This document shows positions 34,234 through 38,582 of a DNA stretch of 38,582 nucleotides, piece by piece. Made by a program: the position numbers and the translations under genes. The notes beneath the pieces are model-generated. The model made no database searches. It was given only the letters and a program-made list of their open reading frames with translations, and was not told the DNA's origin. Position 1 is the stretch's first letter. Each line of letters opens with the position of its first letter. The DNA is from Gammaproteobacteria bacterium (GTDB taxonomy: Bacteria; Pseudomonadota; Gammaproteobacteria; Steroidobacterales; Steroidobacteraceae). The stretch covers positions 1 to 38,582 of the forward strand of contig RGUL01000016.1 in the NCBI GenBank assembly GCA_010027845.1, in the 5' to 3' direction.

Positions 34234-34253
34234 GACAGGCTCGTGAGCCTGTC
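34234..34253. repeat. Inverted repeat in the TonB receptor 3' untranslated region
   Basis: GACAGGCTC, GT and GAGCCTGTC form a perfect 9-bp inverted repeat (an 8-bp stem with a 4-nt loop in practice). It lies between the receptor stop and its terminator and has no T tract, so it is not itself a terminator. It could protect the mRNA 3' end or be a regulatory hairpin. Confidence 0.7.
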
Positions 34254-34268
34254 ACCGAGACTTCGCGA

Positions 34269-37200
34269 TCAGTTCTTGAAGTCGTACGCGACGCCGAGCT
34301 TGACGTAGCGCGGACCGCTGTACGACAGCACCGTGCCGTAGGTGCTGCGCAGACCGGTGCCCGAGTTGTAACGCTCTTCGATCGATTCTGCGACTTGGCG
34401 ATTGAAGATGTTGAACACGTCGATCTTGAACTTCATGCCCGGCAGAGCCTTGGGCTTGTAGGTCAAGTTGATATCGGTGGTGAAGGTCGACGGCAACTTG
34501 CCCCGCGAGCCGCGCGGTGACGGCTGGCCGGCGCAGAAGAAGTACGCCGAGCCATAGCCCGAGTACGTCGTGACCGGACCACCCGCGACGTACGGCGCAT
34601 CGCTGGGCGTCGCCACCGGCGCGTTACCGATGCAATTCTTCGGTCGGCCCGTGGCGAAGATCGTGTTACCACCGATGCCGAACTCCTCGGTCACCTGGTA
34701 GTAACCGAAGGCCTTCAGTTGGTGCGTGCGGTCGTTCGGCAGCAGGCCGTCGGCATTCACCGAGAACTCGGGGAAGTCGAACGCCTGCGTGGTCGCGACG
34801 TCACCTTGGCCGATGTCGGAGAGCAATTGACCTTCCGCGTTACCGTTGTTACGCGACAAGGTGTAGTTGATCTTCGCCCACCATTTGCCGTCGAAGGCAT
34901 GCTCGAGTCCCAAGTCGAGCGCCGTATAGAGACGCTTGACCGGCGGAATGCCGAGGTCTGCGGCCGACAAGTAGATCGTCTCGAGCTTGCCGTCACCGTT
35001 CATATCGAGCGTGAAGGTGTTACCCATACCCGGGTTGAACAACGCGCAGTTATAGCCTTCGTAGTTGGCCGTGTTGATCTTGTTGCGCGCCGCCCATGCG
35101 AGGAACGGACGGTCGTCACAGTGATCGTCGAGCGCCGTTTTGAGCGAGCGATAGGTCAGCTTCGCGCTGCCCTTCCAACCCTCGACGAGTTGCTGCTCCA
35201 TGCCGACGCTGAACTCGTCTTGGTAGTTACCCTTCATGTTCGAGGCAGCCACCGTTTTCGGATCTTTGGCCTGACCGTATTCGTTGTTCGACGAATAGAG
35301 TGGTCCCAGCGCCGTCGTGCCGGTCGGTGCACCGGTCTTCGGGTCGATGCCGGTGTAGGCATAGGCCGTGCGGGCGTTGTACGACGAACCCGCACCACGC
35401 ACCGCCACGTTGGTCGGCAACGGTACGTGGTAACGACCGGCGCTCGCCTTGAACACCTGTGTAGCGTCGCTGTTGCGATCCCAGATGACCGAGAAACGCG
35501 GCGCGATCTGTTTGTTGAGTTTGATGTACGACAACTTGTCGCCGTTCTGGTTGTCGAACGCTTCGTTGCGCAGACCCAAGATCATCAACACGTCTTTGTT
35601 GATCTGCCATTGATCTTCGACGTAGGCCGCTTGTTGCTTGACGCGCGGCGTCGACGCGGCCGAGAAACGGCTGCTCTCGACGTAATAGCCCTGCTGTGCG
35701 ATCGCGTTACCCGCAACCGAACCCGGTCCCTTGGCACCCGGATAGACCGGATCGTTGGGATTGGTCGCTTTCAAATACGTCCACACGACGCCACCGGCGG
35801 TCGACGTGCCGGCCAAAGAATTGATGACGTTGGCGTCGATACCGGCGCGCAGCTTGTGCTGTTCGTTCACCTTCCACTCGATGTCGAAGCGGCCGCCCTT
35901 GTTCTCGTCGAACGCGCCCGGCGTCAACAAGTTACCGGTGGTGCCCTGCGGCGCGGTGTAGGTGAGGCCCGGCGCCTGGCCGTTGGTGAAGCCCACCTGC
36001 GGCAAGGTCGGGTCGTAACCGTCCGGCGATTGCGCGTGCGCGGTGTAAGTCTTGCCGACCAACGCCGTCACTGTCAAAGAATCGGTCACGTAACCCGTAT
36101 ATTTTAGGATGTCGACCTTCGCGCCCTGCTGTGAGGCCACCGGAGTCGGCCCCCAGTTGACGTAGCTCACGCCGCCCTTCTGCACGTTGGTACGCTCGAG
36201 GGTGGCATAGTTGAAGCCGAAGTACTTGCGCGTGTCTTCCGTCTTATCGTCGATGCGCGTGTACTCGAGCGTATTGCTGTCGTTAATCTGCCAATCGAGC
36301 TTGACCATGTAACGCGGCACCTTGACGTCGATTTCTTGGAACGACGTCGCCTGCGTGGCCGCGCTGATCGTGTAGGTCGGCGACGAATTGGTGTTGCGCA
36401 CCGCATCGCGCGAAGTCTTGGTCTGCTCGAGAGCGGCGAAGAAGAACAACTTGTCTTGGATGATCGGACCGCCCGCATAAGCGCGCAGCGTGTGACGCTC
36501 TTGGGTGTTACCCGCAGCGTAATACTGCAACTTGCCGTCGAAGGCCACGCCGCCGCTCGTCACGCCGGTGTTGCCGTAGTAGATGTTGCGTTCTTTGGAG
36601 CGCAAATCTTTGAGTTCGAACTCGGCCGAAACGCCAGCTTCCCATTGATTGGTGCCGCGCTTGGTGATGAGGTTGACCACACCACCGGTGGAGCGGCCGA
36701 ATTCGGCACCGTATCCGCCGGTCAAAACTTGCGCCTGACCGATCGCGTTGAAGGGCAGCTGCGAGAAGCCCACTTGGGTGAGCAGCGTCGTCACCGGGAA
36801 ACCGTTGATGTAGTACGCGTTCTCGGAGGCGCTCGCACCACCGAAGCTCGGCGCGTTACCACCGCCATAGCGGCTATCGCCCTTGGTCGTATTCGGGGCC
36901 AATTGAATGACCGCGCCCAGATTGTTGGCGACCGGCAGGCGTTGCAGGTCGGCGGAGGTGAACACCGCCGCAGCCGTCGCGGACTTGATGTCGATGCGGG
37001 CGGCGCGATTGCCGACCACGACCACCGTCTGCAAGCCGGTGAGATCGACTTCCACGCCCTCGCTCAGTCGCACTTCGACGCCATCTTGCTTGGTGACGAC
37101 CGAGCCTTTGCGGATCAAAGAAACCGTGTAGGTGCCGGTCGGCACCGAGGTGATGTTGAAGCGACCGCTGGCATCGGTTTTGACCGAACGCTTGAAACCG

Positions 37201-37367
37201 GTGCTCGAACTCTCGATCAGCACCTCGTCACCGGCCGTGGCCTGGGTGGTGCCGAAAATCGTACCGACGGTGTTCGACTGCGCAAGGGCGGTCGGGACCA
37301 TCAGGGCGGACGCAGTTGCCGCGAGCACGACCGCAACGGCCCGTGCGACGAACGGATTTCGATTCAT
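34269..37367 (-). CDS. TonB-dependent receptor, Oar-like, with carboxypeptidase-regulatory N-terminal domain
   Basis: A 1032-residue outer membrane protein. The signal peptide ends near TALA-Q (residue 29). Residues about 33-112 form a carboxypeptidase-regulatory-like (CarboxypepD_reg) Ig-fold domain (GRFNITSVPTGTYTVSLIRK), followed by VVVVGNRAARIDI, a TonB-box-like stretch. The plug domain (about 130-240) contains NAYYINGFPV and GYGAEFGRSTGGVVNLITKR. The rest is the beta-barrel, ending in the aromatic-rich YVKLGVAYDFKN. This is the Oar type expanded in Xanthomonadales-like bacteria and often linked to uptake of large peptides or glycans; the ligand is unknown. GGGGAG sits 9 nt before the ATG. 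The gene is monocistronic. Confidence 0.93.
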   Translation of the reverse strand: MNRNPFVARAVAVVLAATASALMVPTALAQSNTVGTIFGTTQATAGDEVLIESSSTGFKRSVKTDASGRFNITSVPTGTYTVSLIRKGSVVTKQDGVEVRLSEGVEVDLTGLQTVVVVGNRAARIDIKSATAAAVFTSADLQRLPVANNLGAVIQLAPNTTKGDSRYGGGNAPSFGGASASENAYYINGFPVTTLLTQVGFSQLPFNAIGQAQVLTGGYGAEFGRSTGGVVNLITKRGTNQWEAGVSAEFELKDLRSKERNIYYGNTGVTSGGVAFDGKLQYYAAGNTQERHTLRAYAGGPIIQDKLFFFAALEQTKTSRDAVRNTNSSPTYTISAATQATSFQEIDVKVPRYMVKLDWQINDSNTLEYTRIDDKTEDTRKYFGFNYATLERTNVQKGGVSYVNWGPTPVASQQGAKVDILKYTGYVTDSLTVTALVGKTYTAHAQSPDGYDPTLPQVGFTNGQAPGLTYTAPQGTTGNLLTPGAFDENKGGRFDIEWKVNEQHKLRAGIDANVINSLAGTSTAGGVVWTYLKATNPNDPVYPGAKGPGSVAGNAIAQQGYYVESSRFSAASTPRVKQQAAYVEDQWQINKDVLMILGLRNEAFDNQNGDKLSYIKLNKQIAPRFSVIWDRNSDATQVFKASAGRYHVPLPTNVAVRGAGSSYNARTAYAYTGIDPKTGAPTGTTALGPLYSSNNEYGQAKDPKTVAASNMKGNYQDEFSVGMEQQLVEGWKGSAKLTYRSLKTALDDHCDDRPFLAWAARNKINTANYEGYNCALFNPGMGNTFTLDMNGDGKLETIYLSAADLGIPPVKRLYTALDLGLEHAFDGKWWAKINYTLSRNNGNAEGQLLSDIGQGDVATTQAFDFPEFSVNADGLLPNDRTHQLKAFGYYQVTEEFGIGGNTIFATGRPKNCIGNAPVATPSDAPYVAGGPVTTYSGYGSAYFFCAGQPSPRGSRGKLPSTFTTDINLTYKPKALPGMKFKIDVFNIFNRQVAESIEERYNSGTGLRSTYGTVLSYSGPRYVKLGVAYDFKN

Positions 37368-37499
37368 GATTTTTTGCTCCCCGGGGCGAGTTATTCGCTT
37401 TATTTCGAGTCGGCACCATAGCCAAAAACCCGCCGCCCGTCTATTTAGGCTAACCCTAACCCAACATAGTTGCCGCCAGTCGGATTAGGCCAAAAGAGC

Positions 37500-37533
37500 A
37501 AAAAAAGAGGCCCGACGTCGCCGCCGGGCCTCT
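37500..37533 (-). terminator. Rho-independent terminator after groL
   Basis: On the minus strand AGAGGCCCG, a 10-nt loop and CGGGCCTCT form a 9-bp stem (37533-37525 with 37514-37506), leading into a run of Ts (37506-37500). It lies 33 bp after the groL stop, on the side expected for that gene. Confidence 0.9.
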
Positions 37534-37566
37534 GGTCGACCATCTAGGTCTGGCAACGCTCGCGCG

Positions 37567-38582
37567 TTACATGCCCATGTCGCCCATGCCACCCGGAGCC
37601 GGGTGCACGTGGTCGTGATCGTCCTTCGGGGCTTCGGCGATCATCACTTCGGTCGTCAGCAACAGGCCGGCGACCGACGCTGCATTCTGCAGCGCGAGGC
37701 GCGTGACCTTCGCCGGATCGAGGATGCCGAAGTCGAGCATGTCGCCGTAGGTGCCTTTGGCGGCGTTGTAGCCGTAAGCACCCTTGCCGCTCTTGACCTC
37801 GTTGAGGACCACGGCCGCATCTTCGCCAGCGTTCTCGACGATCTGACGCAGCGGCTCTTCGATGGCCCGCGCGAGGATGCGAACGCCGACCGTCTGGTCT
37901 TCATTCGCACCTTCGAGCTTATCGAGCGCCTTGTGCGCACGGATCAGTGCGACGCCGCCGCCCGGGACCACGCCCTCTTCGACCGCCGCACGTGTCGCGT
38001 GCAACGCATCTTCGACGCGCGCCTTCTTTTCCTTCATCTCGATCTCGGTGGCTGCACCGACCTTGATGACCGCGACACCGCCGGAGAGCTTCGCGACGCG
38101 CTCCTGCAGCTTTTCTTTGTCGTAGTCGCTGGTGGCTTCTTCGATCTGCTGACGGATCGACTCGACGCGACCTTTGATGTCGCTCGCCTTGCCGGCCCCG
38201 TCGATGATCGTGCTGTTTTCTTTCTCGACGACGACCTTCTTGGCTTCGCCGAGATCGTTGAGGCTCGCCTTCTCGAGTTGCAGGCCGACCTCGTCCGAGA
38301 TCACCGTGCCGCCCGTGAGGACCGCGATGTCTTGCAACATGGCCTTGCGACGATCACCGAAGCCCGGCGCCTTCACGGCGACGACCTTGAGGATGCCGCG
38401 GATGTTGTTCACGACCAGCGTCGCGAGCGCTTCGCCTTCGACGTCTTCGGCGATCACCAGCAACGGACGGCCTGCCTTCGCGACACCTTCGAGCACCGGC
38501 AACATTTCGCGGATGTTCGAGATCTTCTTGTCGACGAGCAGGATGTACGGCTTGTCGAGTTCCGCCGTTTGGTTGGCCTGCT
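37567..38582 (-). CDS. groL: Chaperonin GroEL, C-terminal part
   Basis: About 338 residues of the 60-kDa chaperonin are visible; the gene runs off the right edge, so the N-terminal ATP-binding part and groES are outside. The visible part covers the apical domain ([40 protein letters not shown]) and the equatorial domain ([29 protein letters not shown]). It ends in the short Gly-Met tail GGMGDMGM typical of GroEL, which lines the folding cavity. It folds cytoplasmic proteins with GroES using ATP. The visible sequence looks intact and canonical apart from a His-Asp-rich stretch (DDHDHVHP) before the tail. Confidence 0.97.
   Translation of the reverse strand, partial: QANQTAELDKPYILLVDKKISNIREMLPVLEGVAKAGRPLLVIAEDVEGEALATLVVNNIRGILKVVAVKAPGFGDRRKAMLQDIAVLTGGTVISDEVGLQLEKASLNDLGEAKKVVVEKENSTIIDGAGKASDIKGRVESIRQQIEEATSDYDKEKLQERVAKLSGGVAVIKVGAATEIEMKEKKARVEDALHATRAAVEEGVVPGGGVALIRAHKALDKLEGANEDQTVGVRILARAIEEPLRQIVENAGEDAAVVLNEVKSGKGAYGYNAAKGTYGDMLDFGILDPAKVTRLALQNAASVAGLLLTTEVMIAEAPKDDHDHVHPAPGGMGDMGM

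Noticed and set aside
34719..36107. A 462-codon open frame on the plus strand opposite the TonB receptor, and another at 36336-37421
   Set aside because: Both lie wholly, or almost wholly, antisense to the conserved receptor gene. Their Arg/Val/Gly-rich translations carry no domain signal, as expected from GC-rich codon bias.
37434..37465. TTAGGG-like repeats upstream of the TonB receptor as a special repeat or telomere-like element
   Set aside because: Only two or three short degenerate copies are present; I could not find a regular array or a convincing promoter pair there.
1..38582. CRISPR arrays, tRNA or rRNA genes, insertion sequences, prophage or toxin-antitoxin cassettes
   Set aside because: No regularly spaced repeats, cloverleaf sequences, transposase or integrase motifs were seen on reading both strands. 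A dedicated tRNA and repeat scan was not possible here.

Overview
The window is GC-rich, densely coding chromosomal DNA, with no rRNA, tRNA, insertion sequence, phage or CRISPR signal and no gene-free stretch longer than about 200 bp. The gene set points to a gammaproteobacterium near the Xanthomonadales/Steroidobacterales/Nevskiales. The indicators are Kdo transferase plus Kdo kinase, a heptosyltransferase near glnE, a pcm-like gene-rhodanese-tolC run, PPi-dependent phosphofructokinase with a proton-pumping pyrophosphatase, and an Oar-like TonB receptor. This placement is inference from gene content only.

Layout. 1-1285: the 3' end of a cpdA-like phosphodiesterase and a CPBP membrane protease (+). 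1256-4444: a tight minus-strand operon of a small membrane protein, mpl, ubiX and a LON-domain protein. 4490-5578: rnd. 5601-6251: adk (-), divergent from a PPi-type phosphofructokinase (6312-7601, +). 7621-9363: a DUF885 lipoprotein (-). 9514-11547: hppA (+), closed by a strong terminator. 11712-16342: a translationally coupled operon of an M16 metallopeptidase, a bufferin-type RiPP precursor (DUF2282), its MNIO/DUF692 maturase and a DUF2063 partner. 16388-18824: a Pcm-like methyltransferase, a rhodanese and tolC; the tolC 5' end is frame-disrupted. 18799-22330: LPS core genes waaA, kdkA and a GT9 heptosyltransferase, followed by a DUF6165 protein. 22351-25397: glnE and a CHCC zinc-finger protein (-). 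25571-27219: a small AtzG/GatC-like protein and an amidase (-), divergent from a flavin amine oxidase (27258-28634, +). 28659-29693: an LLM flavin oxidoreductase (-). 29787-32139: a secreted SYLF protein, a secreted SnoaL-like protein and an MFS transporter (+). 32118-33791: a second, MFS_3-type transporter (-). 33912-34181: a small unknown protein. 34269-37367: an Oar-like TonB-dependent receptor (-). 37567-38582: the C-terminal part of groL (-).

Two functional themes stand out. The first is pyrophosphate energetics: the PPi-dependent phosphofructokinase, the K+-independent H+-PPase and adenylate kinase lie within 6 kb. The second is the bufferin operon. A recently recognised class of copper-binding RiPPs is here preceded, with a 4-bp ATGA overlap, by a secreted two-domain M16 zinc protease. 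That raises the possibility of a dedicated processing or turnover peptidase. The clearest anomaly is the start of tolC, where a good ribosome-binding site and signal-peptide start are joined to the mature TolC sequence in a different frame, with roughly 20 codons missing.
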